A stretch of DNA of 64,000 nt from Stratiolaelaps scimitus (GCA_019614645.1 JABWDB010000005.1:10882001-10946000); one strand, 5' to 3'; shown: positions 46,693 to 58,447, counted from the first letter of the stretch. Numbers and translations are program-made. The notes: generated from the letters alone by a model not told the origin.

Positions 46693-47690
46693 GAGGTGCA
46701 CAGCAGACAACAATTCGATATTGCCGTACGAGTATGTCCATGGTGGCCAGGTCATCGGAAACGATCTTCTACCACCTGGTAGTAGTAATAGCCGAACGTC
46801 GTGTGTGCGATTTTCGATCGCATTGAACAGGCCCCATTCGAGATTTGCACCACGCTCAAACATCCCCCGACTGCGAGTTAGGTTAAAGCAATCGTTGTAT
46901 CACTGTATAGCTTCGATTGTGTTATATTATATCAGGATTCTTCGGTACAAGCAGTGTTTACACATCTTCGCCAAGTGGTACACAATGACAACTGGCAACG
47001 AGCATACGTTCGTCTTTGCTAAGCTTGACGCCGCCTATCGACGCTAAATGTCCCACTATAATGGTCGTGCTACATGTGAGCCGGCATACGACGACATATG
47101 GCCTGCTCTCCCCATGTTATTCAGGGGGATCAGCGATGGGAGCTAGGCGTCACCCGAAATGCATCCGAAATTGGCGATGAATTCCAGTTCAGAAGCCAAT
47201 ACGTTCGTGGGTTCGTTGCTATCGCCGACGCCGATAGACCGACAACGCTAAATAGACAACGAGGGTGACGTGTGACCAAGGGGAGCTAGAGCCGAGTCGG
47301 CTTTGCCGTTGCCGAGTTGTCATCACGTTGACTCCTCGCATTTCAACGACTGACTGGCTGCCTGTCACTGACGATGTCGCGGCGTTGTGCTTCGATGCTA
47401 GCACCTGGATCAAGGAAGCTAGAGAGTCGACAAACTGCTACTTCAGTGGCCCCGATACGTGGTGGTGTTCGGCTTCGGCCGCTACCAGCGGTGCCCGACT
47501 CGCTTGATTTCATCCCAAACCGAGCAGGCGAATTGAACAGATTCCGAACAAACAGGAATCCGGCGGCGTGAATTTGCGATTGAAATTCTGACACATGCTG
47601 CTGATCGAGCGCGAACCATAGACGCAGATGACTTTAGTGGGCTTCGTCTCTCTCGCTCTCTCTCTCTCTCTCGCCCGATAGCGGCAGATA

Positions 47691-47726
47691 CGTTCGTCTT
47701 GTGCGCCCCGCGCAAGACGACGAACG
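47691..47726. repeat. 12-bp hairpin with CCC loop
   Basis: TCGTCTTGTGCG (47694-47705) pairs with CGCGCAAGACGA (47709-47720) with one G-T wobble, around CCC. A further CGT/ACG pair closes the base after a 3-base bulge. It follows a (CT)n tract at about 47648-47672. Confidence 0.85.
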
Positions 47727-47971
47727 ATCATGTTGTTCTATTTGACAGTGAATTGCCGTGAGTTTGTCTGCGAAGCGTAGAGCCATCGATATCTGACGGT
47801 ACTCGAGCTGCTGTCGCTAGCCAATGATGATCCAACCAATCCAGACGGTCTAGTTCGCACGGTGCCGTATCACAGCAATCCTCGAGTGTGCTTGCCGCCG
47901 TTTGGCATAGAATGCTCGCTTGGTGCGTCGGTCGGTCGGCCGATTCGAATTTGAATTTTCCAATGCTCTTC

Positions 47972-48029
47972 AACTGTCTCTTCGACAGTTAACGCCGGTG
48001 AAAATGCGAGTTCATGATCTTCATGAACT
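47972..48029. repeat. Two perfect hairpins 18 nt apart
   Basis: AACTGTC/GACAGTT surround TCTTC (47972-47990). AGTTCATGA/TCATGAACT surround TCT (48009-48029), extendable by a G-T pair. Together with 47691-47726 they form a cluster of three stem-loops within 340 bases. Confidence 0.85.
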
Positions 48030-48593
48030 TCTCTCCTCCTGCCGACCCGTTCAGCTATTCGCTCTAACTTTGCCACTAAATATCTGCGCGGGCGGGTCAA
48101 CTCGAGTTTACGATTTGACGCGATGCTTTGAGCTGCTTCGCGCATCGGTGTAATTTGCCGCAGATGATCAGTACCACTGCCAGAGCAGCCGGAACAGCAG
48201 CGCCCATCGCATATCGGTAAGACATCTCCCGATCGGCGTGCGGTATGGTTGTGCTAATCCCTTGTATAAATTGCTTGTTTTCTTGCTCAATATATATATA
48301 TATTTATATATATATATATCCGTTTCATTCGCCTGCAGTTACATGCTTCTTTGTGGTATATCCCACGTCGTACGGGTCTGCCCGCTTGCCCGGCTGTCCG
48401 CTTCCAATTTGATCCACAGCCGCCGGCGCCAGAGAGTTCGATTGAAGCGCGGACCAGCGCCGCTTATTCCGTTCGGGCCAATTGACACGCTTATAATTCT
48501 GTAATTGGCGAGCCCCAACTAGCAGCGCGGGGATACTTACGCCGACAAACATACAGACACAAAGATCAGCCGGACTAAGAGGCAGATCGACGA

Positions 48594-48642
48594 ATGGGAT
48601 CTGCAAAGGCAACCGACAGCAGCAGCAGCAGCAGCCAGTCGA
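48594..48642 (+). CDS. Candidate start exon (ATG to GTGAGT donor)
   Basis: An ATG at 48594 with G at +4 begins MGSAKATD followed by a Ser run and Gln-Ser, and the donor TCGA|GTGAGT follows at 48642/48643. The N-terminal Gly resembles the start of N-myristoylated proteins, although the usual Ser/Thr at position 6 is an Ala. Without splicing the frame ends eleven bases later at TAA. I see no promoter upstream, and the Ser run is a triplet repeat. Confidence 0.13.
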
Positions 48643-49509
48643 GTGAGTGGTGGTAATAAGCGCGCCATCGGCTCTCATACTGGTGCAACGGCAGTATGCG
48701 GCCAATGTCGTTGTACCGTGCGGCTGCTGCTGGTGGAGGCGGCGGCGGTGACGCTGTACCCCCACCGATCGGAACTGCCCGCCCGACGTCTCAGAGCGGC
48801 CACACCGCGAGACGACCACGTCTCGAGTGGCGCCGCCGCCGCCGCCGTCGCCGCCTCGATCCCATTCAACCAACAAACGCCGAGCAGCGTTTGCTGTTCT
48901 ACAGGCCCCGCTGCGACAGTGGCCACAGCAGCGGTTATGGTGGCAGCGGCGGCGGCGGCAGCGGCTGCGGCGGCTGCGGCCACCACGGCGGCAGAAATAG
49001 CCACCATCATCGTATGGTTCATCATTGGCAACAGCAACAACAACAACCACAACAATCACAACAACGACGACGACGACAATAACAACAACGCATCGGCCGG
49101 GCGTACTCGTTGCGAACAGAATAATCATTGGTATGCTCCCATAGTTCAACGTGTATGTGTGCATGTATATAACTGTGTGCGTGACTGAATGATTCTCTAG
49201 TCATCGGCAATAGGAGCGGCAGAAGCAATCCATACGTGCGCTCTCACGCGCGCATCGGCCCTGCTTGCCAATGCAATCCGGTGCCTGCTTGTCGTTTGGC
49301 TGACTGGCTGGCTGGCTGGCTCGTGTGTGCCAAGCGTGGCCCGGCACGAGAGCGCGTATCGGCTCGATGATCCGACCGTATTAACGAGTCGAACGACCGC
49401 TCGCCCGCCCACGCTTGGCCTGGCGTGGGCGACACAGACAACGACAGCATCATGGTGCTGTTGTGACGCTGCGATGGCTGCGCCGCGACGCAGGATCCGG
49501 GCCCGGCAG

Positions 49510-49585
49510 TTTCGGCGATCTGGCTCGGCACCCTGTGTACGCTACGCTGCTGTTGAACATCTTACACGAGATACGAACGTCAGCG
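49510..49585 (+). CDS. Candidate internal exon with GTAAGG donor
   Basis: After CCCGGCAG, one base and 25 codons lead to GTCAGCG|GTAAGG. The peptide is a well-formed amphipathic helix (DLARHPVYATLLLNILHEIR) with no simple repeat. If not spliced, the frame continues through an Asp/Asn/Ser-rich tail and a Gly run to TAA at 49760-49762, giving about 115 codons from 49415. The helix vaguely recalls the EIKEKT segment of PBC-class homeodomain cofactors, but similarity by eye is too weak to name it. Another plus frame is open here. Confidence 0.27.
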
Positions 49586-50554
49586 GTAAGGATCGACAAT
49601 AACGATGACGACGGCGACAACAACTGGAGCAACAGCAACAATAGCAACAACTGTGCCAACAGCGACAACAGTAACAACCGCGACGATTGTGACCAGAGTA
49701 ACAGGTCTGCTGGCGGCGGCGGCGGCGGCAATGTCGAAGCGGCGAGAAGGATGGCTCAATAACCAGCGACAACAATTACTCCAGCAACAAATGGTACAAA
49801 ACGCGTTGGGTGCTACAAAAGCTGCATCAAATTCTGCGCTGCTACGGGTGATCTACGATATATATATATATATATAATAAAAACGACAGCGATCGCTGGA
49901 GACGTCATCGGGACAGGGGATGATACTAAGCGCTGATGAGGACATTGACATCATCGATAAACAGAACGACCAACACACTCATATGCGTACACCTGTACCA
50001 CAGAACAAGCAAAAAGGCCGTGCATAAAAGGTGAATACGACAACAAATAACACAACATATCGCACTGCATTTCCCGAAGAATAACACATATAATAGGCGT
50101 ATCCTGTGGCCGCCGTGAAGCTGACCGGACACTGGACCCGATAAATGATCTAGGTACGAGGCGTGACAAAAAACACAGCTGTGAATGCCAACCCTTAAAG
50201 CTAGCCACTAACGACTCCCGGAAACAACGACCTCATAGTGCACAACAGCTTGTGCAAGACCACCGTTGTTAAGGTACTCTCCGCTTTGACTTGTTTGTTT
50301 CGCCTAAAATTATCTGCAAATACTGATAAGGCGGCCGATCGTTCTGATGATCGTCACTGATGCAAGGACAGACGAACATTACCTTTACCCTACGAACGCA
50401 TACACGCACAGAACGGTTACTGTAGCGCAATGGCGCGGGGGGCAGTATATGAAACGTCTTAGCACTGCTAGTAGTCGCAGTGCTACCCTGGCACTGTTTT
50501 CAAACTGGATGATCGCACGAGAGTAATTTGATTAACGGCCGGGCAACTACCCAT

Positions 50555-50775
50555 AGTGACAGCGGCGCGGTGGCTTCGACGATCGCTAGGTTTCTGGCTG
50601 TAAAAAGCTGAAGATCGCAGGTTCGAGTCCCGCAACCTGGTGAGGACGTATAGGAGGACTGGAGCATTGTAAAAATTGCACTTCCTTTAATAAACGAATT
50701 AAACCTTTCTCCGGACACACGCGTGCATAGACGAGATTGTTGTTGTTATTGTAATTGTTGTTCTTGTTGTTGTGG
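50555..50775 (+). mobile_element. tRNA-derived SINE
   Basis: A perfect RNA polymerase III B box, GGTTCGAGTCC, lies at 50620-50630. A partial A box starts about 50 bases upstream at TGGCTTCGACGA (50570). Short stem-like flanks (GATCGC...; CGCAACCTGG) are followed by a non-tRNA body with AATAAA near 50690, ending in a TTG-rich simple tail (about 50739-50773). tRNA-like head, unrelated body and simple tail is standard SINE architecture. The spacing between boxes is longer than in an intronless tRNA. No target-site duplication is obvious, so the 5' border is approximate. The minus-strand ORFs across it are by-products. Confidence 0.55.
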
Positions 50776-52509
50776 CCGTCGTCGTGAACGTTGCTTGGCT
50801 CCAGCTTTATTTCGTTAGCTGCGGCCATGCCTCAAAGATTGCACGCGAGGCAACGGCGCGTAGCAATTGGAGAGTTCGATGACGACTTCGCTGAGTGCCG
50901 TCGTCTAGCTGGGTCAAGTCCTGTCGGGTGATCTTAGGGCGTCGAGCCCTGGTGGCCTGGTGCATTCGTGTGCGCCTTGCAATCGGAGGAGACACGTAGG
51001 TGCACGGACGCGGTCCTCACCGTTGCACATTTGCATTTAGGGGTCCGTCTTACGAATCAATGTTAAAAGCAGTACCGTGGACTTTAAATGTTAGCTGAGA
51101 GTCGGCCCGAAAGCCTTTGGGTGTTCTTAGGGCTATTGCGACTGCATTTGAACGCATTACAGCTATTCGAGTCTGTCCGGCCAGTGGAAGCTGCGGACAG
51201 GCAGCTTCTGATCGCCGCACGCACTCGTTTGTGAACGCTGGTGGCTGCAGCGGCGCTAGAGACACAAAAGCGCGCAATCACTGAGACCACCGATTCTTCG
51301 TATGTCAGTCCCCCCCCGCAGGGAGCAGGCCACGAGGCTGCCCATGGCATTGACCGTAGTGAATGGGTCGCCGCAATGGGGCTGTGTGTTCATACGGATC
51401 AAATTGCCGAGCCCCACCGGACGCATCTTCCTCTCCCTGTCTCTCTCTCTGTCTTCATAGGTACTCATTTCCTTGATACAATGGCCACTGGTAGTGTTAC
51501 CCTAACTTGGTTGTAATACAAAATTACATAAGTATCACTTCTTTTTCCGTTGTTATTATTATACTAATAATTATTATTATTATTATTATTTCTATTATGA
51601 TTACGGACAAAAACGAACTGCACCCAACGACTCGAAGAGTTTTCGCACCCATCTCATTGTTATGCTTGTTAAAGAATTAATGAAATTATGGATAAAAACA
51701 AATGCTGGTGTATGCTTATAATCATTTAAGCTGCATTGATATAGCAACGAAAAGTATTTGTTTTCTTATTGAAACACTCCGTTGTTTTTTTCCTACCTCG
51801 CGCCGCCCCCAATGACAAGCGCACTATCTGAAGAATCGTTGTCTGAGCTGAAATCGATGATCGAGCCAAGGACAGGCCACGTCACCTCTCAGCAAAAATC
51901 CTTTTGCCGAACGCGCGCCATATTGTTGTTCAATGTCCGCAATCGCTTATACTACACGACTACTGCAACTATGCAGCTCTCGAGGTGGGACTCGTACTGG
52001 CCACGGTGGTGACCCGTTGGATGGATGTTCGAAGGGCCGCTCATTTGATGTTGTGACGTTCCCCATAAATAGACGCTGCTCATCATGCTGCGCGCGCGCG
52101 CGTTGAGTCGCGCACCATGCAACGATACGTCTACATCATAGACGAGCATCGTACACACGAGTAGTACTATTACTACTACTACCACTACAACAACCAGGAC
52201 CAATATCACCACAGCATCATCCGCTGGTATGTCTACCCACTTATATATATTTCGGGTGTATCATCTGTGGGCATATACATACGTGTGTGTATGTATGTGT
52301 ATCTGTGTGTGTGCGTGTGTGATCTTTGGTTTGATAGACGGCGGTTAGAGTCTCGGCTGCCTGCAATGTCGTTTCTTGGCGCTGCGCGTACCACCGCTGG
52401 TCGCTCCCCCGTGGCGATGACGAGGCTCGTCTCGGGGTGATCGATTCTTTTCAAATAGATTGAACGGCCTGGGCCGTCAGTAAACGAGCAGCGCCGGCAG
52501 CAGTAGAGG

Positions 52510-52848
52510 TAGAATGAGTGGCCGGCCGGCCCTCGATGCCGTAGTGCTGCTGTGTGCCAGCAGGGGCGAAGCGAAGGAGCGGAAGCTCCTTCGAGAACGA
52601 CCCAACGAAAGCAATGAGTTGGAGGAGGACGACGAGCAGCATCAAGCGGCAACTGCAGCAGCAGCAGCAGCAGCAGAAGTTGCTGGAGAAGGTGACGCCA
52701 CTATCGTCCATGGCAACATATCGTTCCTCCTCCATATCCGTGCCTGCCACAACATCAGCGCAAGGGTATCAGCTCTTGTCGATTGCGGCCGGTGGTCAGC
52801 CCCCCCCCCCCCAGCCCCACGCCGCCCTTCCTGTCGACGCACTATAGC
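52510..52848 (+). CDS. Candidate Gln/Ser-rich coding segment
   Basis: Two plus frames are open. One (52554-52847) reads FENDPTKAMSWRRTTSSIKR, a seven-Gln run, then a Ser/Thr-rich stretch and polyproline, ending TAG. The other gives an acidic stretch and a long Ala run. The first looks like a disordered, phosphorylatable region (RRTTSS). There is an acceptor-like TGTGTGCCAG just upstream but no good donor. The Gln run is pure CAG, and the polyproline comes from a C13 run, both signs of simple sequence. I cannot choose a frame. Confidence 0.15.
52572..52593. repeat. Perfect 9-bp hairpin with GNRA tetraloop
   Basis: CGAAGGAGC (52572-52580) pairs exactly with GCTCCTTCG (52585-52593) around GGAA, a GNRA-class loop when transcribed from the plus strand. 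Stability per length is high. Confidence 0.88.
52800..52812. repeat. C13 homopolymer
   Basis: Thirteen consecutive C on the plus strand. It reads as polyproline in all plus frames and has G-tract potential on the minus strand. Confidence 0.93.
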
Positions 52849-53940
52849 GCAGCATCATCATTGGGCTTGCTATTTACTTCTCTATCGCTCATTTTTCGAG
52901 TTCTCTCTCTCTCCCTCTCTTTCCTTCTCTTCTCTTGTCTGGTTATCCTGCGGACTCAGGATGGCGGTGGTTTTCTTTGCTGCCTCCTTCTCGGTTAGGG
53001 GAGACGTCGTCTGCGGCAATATCCGTTACGCTGCTATGCTCGACGTTCTTTCCCGCTTGGCCAGGGCCACTCCCCGCCAACAACAACTAGCGTCATCGCC
53101 ACCGCAGATCGTAGCTGCTCGTGTGGGAGATACGTACACACGGAGTCGCCGCGAAGATTCGCCATTAGCTGGAGCTGTTGTTGTCGCTGCTGCCGCTGCC
53201 ATTGGTCAGGTGTATGAATCTATGTATGTATATATATATATATATACATATATGCATGTAGGTATGCCAACTATACAGCGCGCACTGTTCAACAGCTGGA
53301 GACGGGACAGGTAACGACAGCATATTCGAGCAGGCTCAAGAGTTAACAAACGCTGTTTTTGGTGTTGGCCTTGTTTCTGTTCTGCTGCTGCGGCTGATGC
53401 CACCGACGTCGTGTCGATCACCGGCACCACAACGAGAACGACAATAACAACGACGTTAGCAGCAGTGTCAGCGATTCTTAGCAGTAACAACGGCAACATT
53501 GTACCAGCAGGAGCAGAAGCAACAACAGCACCAGCCGAAGAAGTCTATGCTCGCCAGCATGCGTCGCCTGCTGCAGACTTTGGTCGACGTTGCTTGTCCG
53601 CAGATTGATTTGCGGTGGCACACGATGGCTTTTCGATCGGGTCGGCGGCACGCTCCTGCTGTCGGTCTTCGCTGTTGCTCGCTGCATAGGCAAATGATGA
53701 AACATGGAGAGAGCGAGAGAGCAGAATGGTGTGAAAACGAGAGAAACAGAGGCATCGTAGGAAGACGATACGGCAGCAGGGGCAGCCGTTGCCACCGCCC
53801 TCGCCGCCGCCGCTACGCCACCAACAGCGAAGCCATGCACTTCAATACTGCTGACAACCATCGAAGAACTACTCCTGCTATGGGGCAATACAGCAGCCGT
53901 ATTAGCGTATAGGCAAACGCACACCGTAGGTGGGGCAGTT

Positions 53941-53962
53941 GCAGCAGCAGCAGCAGCAGCAG
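53941..53962. repeat. (CAG)7 triplet repeat
   Basis: A pure GCA/CAG tract of 22 bases. Confidence 0.93.
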
Positions 53963-55314
53963 AATACCAACTAGACAATGCGCCAATGGGCATCGCAATG
54001 CACGAGTGTAGCCATACGGACACACACATCATTTTCGTCAATCAGTCTCGTTGTTTGTCCAATTGTCCGTCCGGTGCCGCTATTAGTGCTCGTGTCGGCG
54101 GTGACTCGAAATTACGAATCTGGGGGTTGCTGGCTCGGGCGCCGAGCATCGGTTTGAACCGCACCGATAGAGGAGGAGAAATGGAATAGACGGACCATCA
54201 GGGCGTCCGTTGGCGGTCCCCAGGCCGGCCGGCCGGACGGCCAACCGACCGAACGTTCTACATCTGTGAATCATCCATCTACCCCAACACCACTGGCTCG
54301 AGTACTTTCTGGGTGTTTACCATCCATGTGATGATGCATAGCCACAGCAGATTATATATATATATATATATGATATGTATACGTACGTCACTGCGTGTCG
54401 ATTCGTTCGGGTCGACGGACGAACGCCCACGCCACGTCCCTATCGACATCATATTTAATTTCGATTGAGCCAAGTCGACAAAAGGGCGAGTCAAGAGAGT
54501 GAGCGATACCGTTAATGAATCGGTTTATGCGCCCGCCTACCTCTAATGGTAAGAAGCTATTTGCCATGGCTCCTCTTCTGTTCGTGGGCCGAATGCGGCC
54601 GTAGCCTGCGCAAACGGACGAAGACAACAACATGGAAGTAACGGGAGAGTACCGTGCGTACCGGAGCGCAAAGTCATCGTGGCATGTCGATAGCTCTTGG
54701 TTGTATGTCACCTACGTAGCAATTATCTATCGTCGCAGTGCGCGAATTTGATTTTGTTGGAAAAAAAACCACTTCTCGTCTACAAGGATGGACAGATGGA
54801 CAAGAGCACGCGGGTTTTGACGGAAGTAGACGATAGGGGCGTTTATTCACTGCGCCGAATTAAGCATTCAGTAAATAATTAAGCTATGACTGAGGCGGAG
54901 ACAACGTCATTCGCCGAAGACAACGTCACACGGCATTCAAACGTCACCCAACACTGCAGCGATATTCCATCACGACAGTTAGCGGCGGACGCTTAATCAA
55001 TATTAACGTTGGAAACAGGCCGTTCCATACCGCAAAGCATATTCAATCAATCAGTCAACTAATCAATAAATATGGCAACTGGCCTAAACTGATCGAACGG
55101 CTTCAATACGGGCGGATGCATTGATACAACGTATGGCATCGTCAGTAGAGAGGCTTTGGCCATCTATTTCCACATTTACGACACACCGCAAGAGCAGATG
55201 GTCGAAGGCAGTATTTACTGGCAACCAGCACACTCTGCGATTGTCAGCCTAGCTAGCGGTAGCAGGAAGGCGCGAGGAATCAGGCGGGAACGAGCATAGT
55301 ACAATTCAAGCAAG

Positions 55315-55391
55315 ATGCATCAGTTGCTGCTGCTGCTGCTATGGTGTTGTCGCTGCGTCTTTCACAATGCGGCGACTTGTGCGGCGGCGGC

Positions 55392-55424
<33 letters not shown>

Positions 55425-55455
55425 GGCGGCGGCGTCGGTGGCGGTGACCAGTTAG
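55315..55455 (+). CDS. 46-codon ORF with leader-like N-terminus
   Basis: ATG at 55315 has A at -3. The product begins MHQLLLLLLWCCRC, a hydrophobic run like a signal peptide, has five Cys within residues 10-22, and ends in a four-fold (Ala4-Val)-type repeat coded by a 15-bp minisatellite. It stops at TAG 55453-55455, and AATAAA follows at about 55661. The Leu run is CTG triplets and the tail is GCG triplets, so both halves may be microsatellite by-products. No family is recognised. Confidence 0.12.
55381..55446 (+). repeat. 15-bp minisatellite, 4.4 copies
   Basis: The unit GCGGCGGCGGCGGTG occurs three times exactly, a fourth time with one change (G to T), then a six-base remnant. It is GC-only except for one T per unit and strongly G-rich, so it has quadruplex potential. 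Confidence 0.95.
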
Positions 55456-55738
55456 TCAGCGAGCGAGTTTAGCTATCGACAATCGGCGAGCGTCGGAATC
55501 AGCAGTGCATGCGTCTTGGTGGCCGGTCTCGGCGAGTCCGTCCATGCCGGGGTGGTCCTCGGCGGCTGCGGTGACCGTCGCTGCCGCCGCTGCTGCTGCT
55601 GCTGCGAACGATGCATCTAGTCATGATGATCTAGATTGCTTCGATGAAGATGTATAGGCCAATAAAGGCAGGCCAAGACATAGGAATCTATAACAAGTGA
55701 GTGCCCGGTAATAATCGTCGACAAATATCTATTCTATT

Positions 55739-55781
55739 CGACCGACCGACCGAGCGACCGACCGACCGACCGACCGACCGA
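55739..55781. repeat. (ACCG)n tetranucleotide array
   Basis: About ten ACCG/CGAC units with a single GAGC interruption near 55753-55756. Confidence 0.93.
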
Positions 55782-56845
55782 GGGATGGTGCCCGACGTGT
55801 GCTCTATGACAAACACTACTATTTCTATGGCGTAGCAGCACAACGCACAGACGAACAAATGTATCGGTACCACACGCACAAACACAAACACACACACACA
55901 GGCACACACACCACTTTCGTTGGTTTGTGTGGACAGACGGAAAACAGGCGAGCAACATGAGCGCTGCCGCTGCTGCTGCCGGCACCGCCGCGTCGTCGTC
56001 TAAGACAATGGCCCCGAGCTGACAACAGGAGATATCTTCTTCATCCTCTATCCTATCGTCACAGGGCTACAAATGCAGCAGCAGCAGCAACAGTGAACGG
56101 TGAGCGGTGAGCAGCAGTGAGTCGTACACGATGTCGTCGCTGCTGATCCAAGCAAAGGCAACCGAATCGCCGAGTGAAGTGGACCACAGACGGAGCACAG
56201 TGGCGGACCACAACGACGATGGCGACCATGACAACGGCGGCGGCGGCGGCAGCGGCAACGATAGCAGCAACAAAACAGGCAAGGAACGCTAAACTACGCC
56301 GATAATAACAACAACCTTTTTCTTGGCGGCCGCAGGATCGCTGGCGGTCGACTACTCGCCCGTCTCGAATCGGCACCGAATCCGTCGAACGAGCAACGCC
56401 ACAGACGATCATAAACAATATATATATACACATAGTATATAGTATCATGATGATGATAACGAGACGTTACGTTTGAACGATATATATATATATATGTATA
56501 CGTGTGTGTGATCGTATGATTGGATCGTATTGTATGAAGAATGGAGCCCAGACGCTGCAATGTCAAGCATAAGCGAGACACCCAAAGCGATCGTCTTCGA
56601 TTCTCGGATACAGACACTTAACGCTTGTGTACATACGTATTGTCTTGTACCGGACATATACGACGATAGATCGACTAATGATATCCTGACTACCCGCATG
56701 CGCCTGTGCCGGTGAAGATGGCGGCAGCTGTTGGTTGAATCGTTGCGAGACAAGTTGTCGCATCTCGACACCTATGAAGTAAATTTTCCAGGCTTAGCCA
56801 ACGTTTAACGTCCTGTTACTTAATGGTACTGCTTCTGGGCACCTA

Positions 56846-56894
56846 TTCTCTCTCTCTCTCTCTTTCTCTCTCTCTATATATATATATATATATA
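56846..56894. repeat. (CT)n followed by (TA)n
   Basis: A CT tract with one extra T (about 56846-56875) passes directly into TA (56875-56894). Compound CT-TA loci also occur near 22.78 and 22.84 kb. Confidence 0.93.
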
Positions 56895-57824
56895 CATAGA
56901 ACTGTTCTTTCTGCGCAACAAAAAACGCGTTATTCTTCTATCGGCATTTCCATTGCTAGCTGCAGATGTCTTGTGTTCACCGCTGCCGTTGTTGACTGCT
57001 GTTGTAGTCGTCTAATTGGTGCTGCCGTCCGTGTTGTTGTGAGTGTGAGTCAATTTGTTTCTTTGTATACAAACTCAAACACAACCATACACCACTCAGC
57101 TATACAACTGCATTCGTATCCGTAGCACCAAATTCGCTTTGGGTGTTCTGTCGCTTTGCTGCGGCTGCTGCTGCTGCTGTTGTCTTTTGTGCGTTCACTC
57201 GCATTATGTGTGTGTGTGTGTTTGCTGCGTGTGTAGCTCGTGCAGCGGTGCTTTTTGTCGCTTCTCCACCTTTCGATGCGAGACACTGGGGGAGGGGGTT
57301 ATCAACCTGGATTTGGCGTCCACTTCCACACCAGCCGTCAGAACCACATACACAAACACACGCGCACACACACACACACAAACAGAAACTCGAAGCGTCA
57401 ACCACGACGGACTGTGACACTTGGGAGAGTGTGCGGCATAACCCGCGAGTCGCACAACGACACGCTGAATACTTCCCGCCGCTGTCTCGATCGATCACGG
57501 CGATTGCACACATTATCCCACTGTCACACCTCTGATACACTCAGCTGTACTTAAGTAGAATCACATCCAGCGAAAACAGCGTCTCCGACCGGGTTCTACA
57601 CGTCCAACATGCTACATGCCATCTACGCGTGTACCTGTTCAACCATCCGAATTCAATCAGGCCTTCTGCATTCGTCTTTTACCAAGTGTAATACGTCACC
57701 CTCCCTTAAACAGTCAACATCTTCTCGATGCGTCGCCCGTAAAGTGAATGACTCCTTGCCGCTCTGCTGGCCGCCCGGCCTGCCGACCACGCTGGGGTCG
57801 ATTGAGTATACAACACATATATAA

Positions 57825-57845
57825 TATATATATATATATATATAT
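57825..57845. repeat. (TA)n microsatellite
   Basis: A 21-base TA tract preceded by a shorter ATATA segment. Confidence 0.92.
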
Positions 57846-58398
57846 TGAGAGAGTGTATCTCCGTATTTCTTTTCGGTCCGTCGTGTATCTATGGGCATCC
57901 ATCTATAAATCGAGAAGCTCTGCATTCGCTGTTCGTTTTGTTGGTGCGGAGCACCGCTGCCGCTGCTGTGGCACACCGCCACCGCCTCGACCACTGCCGC
58001 CGCCGCCGCCATCATCGGGGAAGAAGTCTACTTGGAAAAAGCCGTCTGTCCATCGGTCCAACCGAGCGAGCGGTTGTTGTTGTCGCCGCCGCGGCTAGCG
58101 CTCCGCTCTGCCAAGGCTGCAGCTGCCACCGGCGCTGTTCCCGGTGGACTCTCCGCCGTTGTGACTCCGCGTACGACTGGCACCACCACGACGGCGGCGG
58201 CGGCGGCGACGGCAGCGACGGCAGCGACTATCATTTATCGATGATGATAATAATAATAATACGAACGAGGGCGACTCCATGACAATCGCCATCGTATCGA
58301 TGGGCCGCCCCTTTCGAGGCCCCTCCCTGATTGCGCTACAGCCCCACTGGAATCAAGCGGCCGTCGGTGGCGGCTGCGACGTCCTCGATCTACGCTCG

Positions 58399-58447
58399 AT
58401 CATGATGATAATGATATGATGATGATGGTGATGATGATGATGATGCA
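58399..58447. repeat. (ATG)n triplet tract
   Basis: An ATG/GAT-rich stretch with several interruptions (ATA, GTG). On the minus strand it reads His/Ser/Ile-rich, which explains the 162-codon minus frame over 58390-58878. Confidence 0.88.

Larger units (their letters stand above)
39400..48000. other. Mostly non-coding stretch
   Basis: Only one ORF (46273-46692) merits listing. The rest is unique DNA with microsatellites: CA near 39865-39882, GTT near 40436-40458, TA at 40948-40965 and 43412-43429, (CAG)9 at 42515-42541, compound GA at 44024-44063, CCA near 45258-45280 and GT near 46105-46117. The hairpin at 40500-40536, the palindrome at 40310-40325 and the stem-loops at 47691-47726 and 47972-47990 are annotated separately. 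A 260-codon minus frame at 42121-42903 is rejected below. Confidence 0.6.
48000..50400. other. Low-complexity ORFs on both strands
   Basis: A 279-codon minus frame (48325-49164) and a 181-codon plus frame (48643-49188) overlap. Both are largely made of GGC, GCC, AAC/GTT and GAC triplets and so are poor evidence of genes. Separate candidates are the plus start exon at 48594-48642 and the plus exon at 49510-49585. (TA)n tracts flank the region at 48290-48319 and 49858-49876. From 49,880 to 50,400 I see only unique DNA. Confidence 0.5.

Noticed and set aside
48325..49164. 279-codon minus-strand open frame
   Set aside because: Much of it is Val, Arg, Cys and Gly runs from GTT, GGC and GCA triplets. 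The natural-looking C-terminal part alone has no start or recognised domain.
52514..53314. 266-codon plus-strand frame
   Set aside because: Contains Ala, Pro, Ser-Leu and Tyr-Ile runs from four different microsatellites. Only its first third could be coding and is listed with low confidence.
55739..55781. CRISPR-like or direct-repeat array
   Set aside because: Units are 4 bases with no spacers, so it is a plain tetranucleotide microsatellite.
57904..57911. TATAAATC as a TATA box
   Set aside because: Adjacent to a (TA)n tract, with no initiator and no credible exon downstream.
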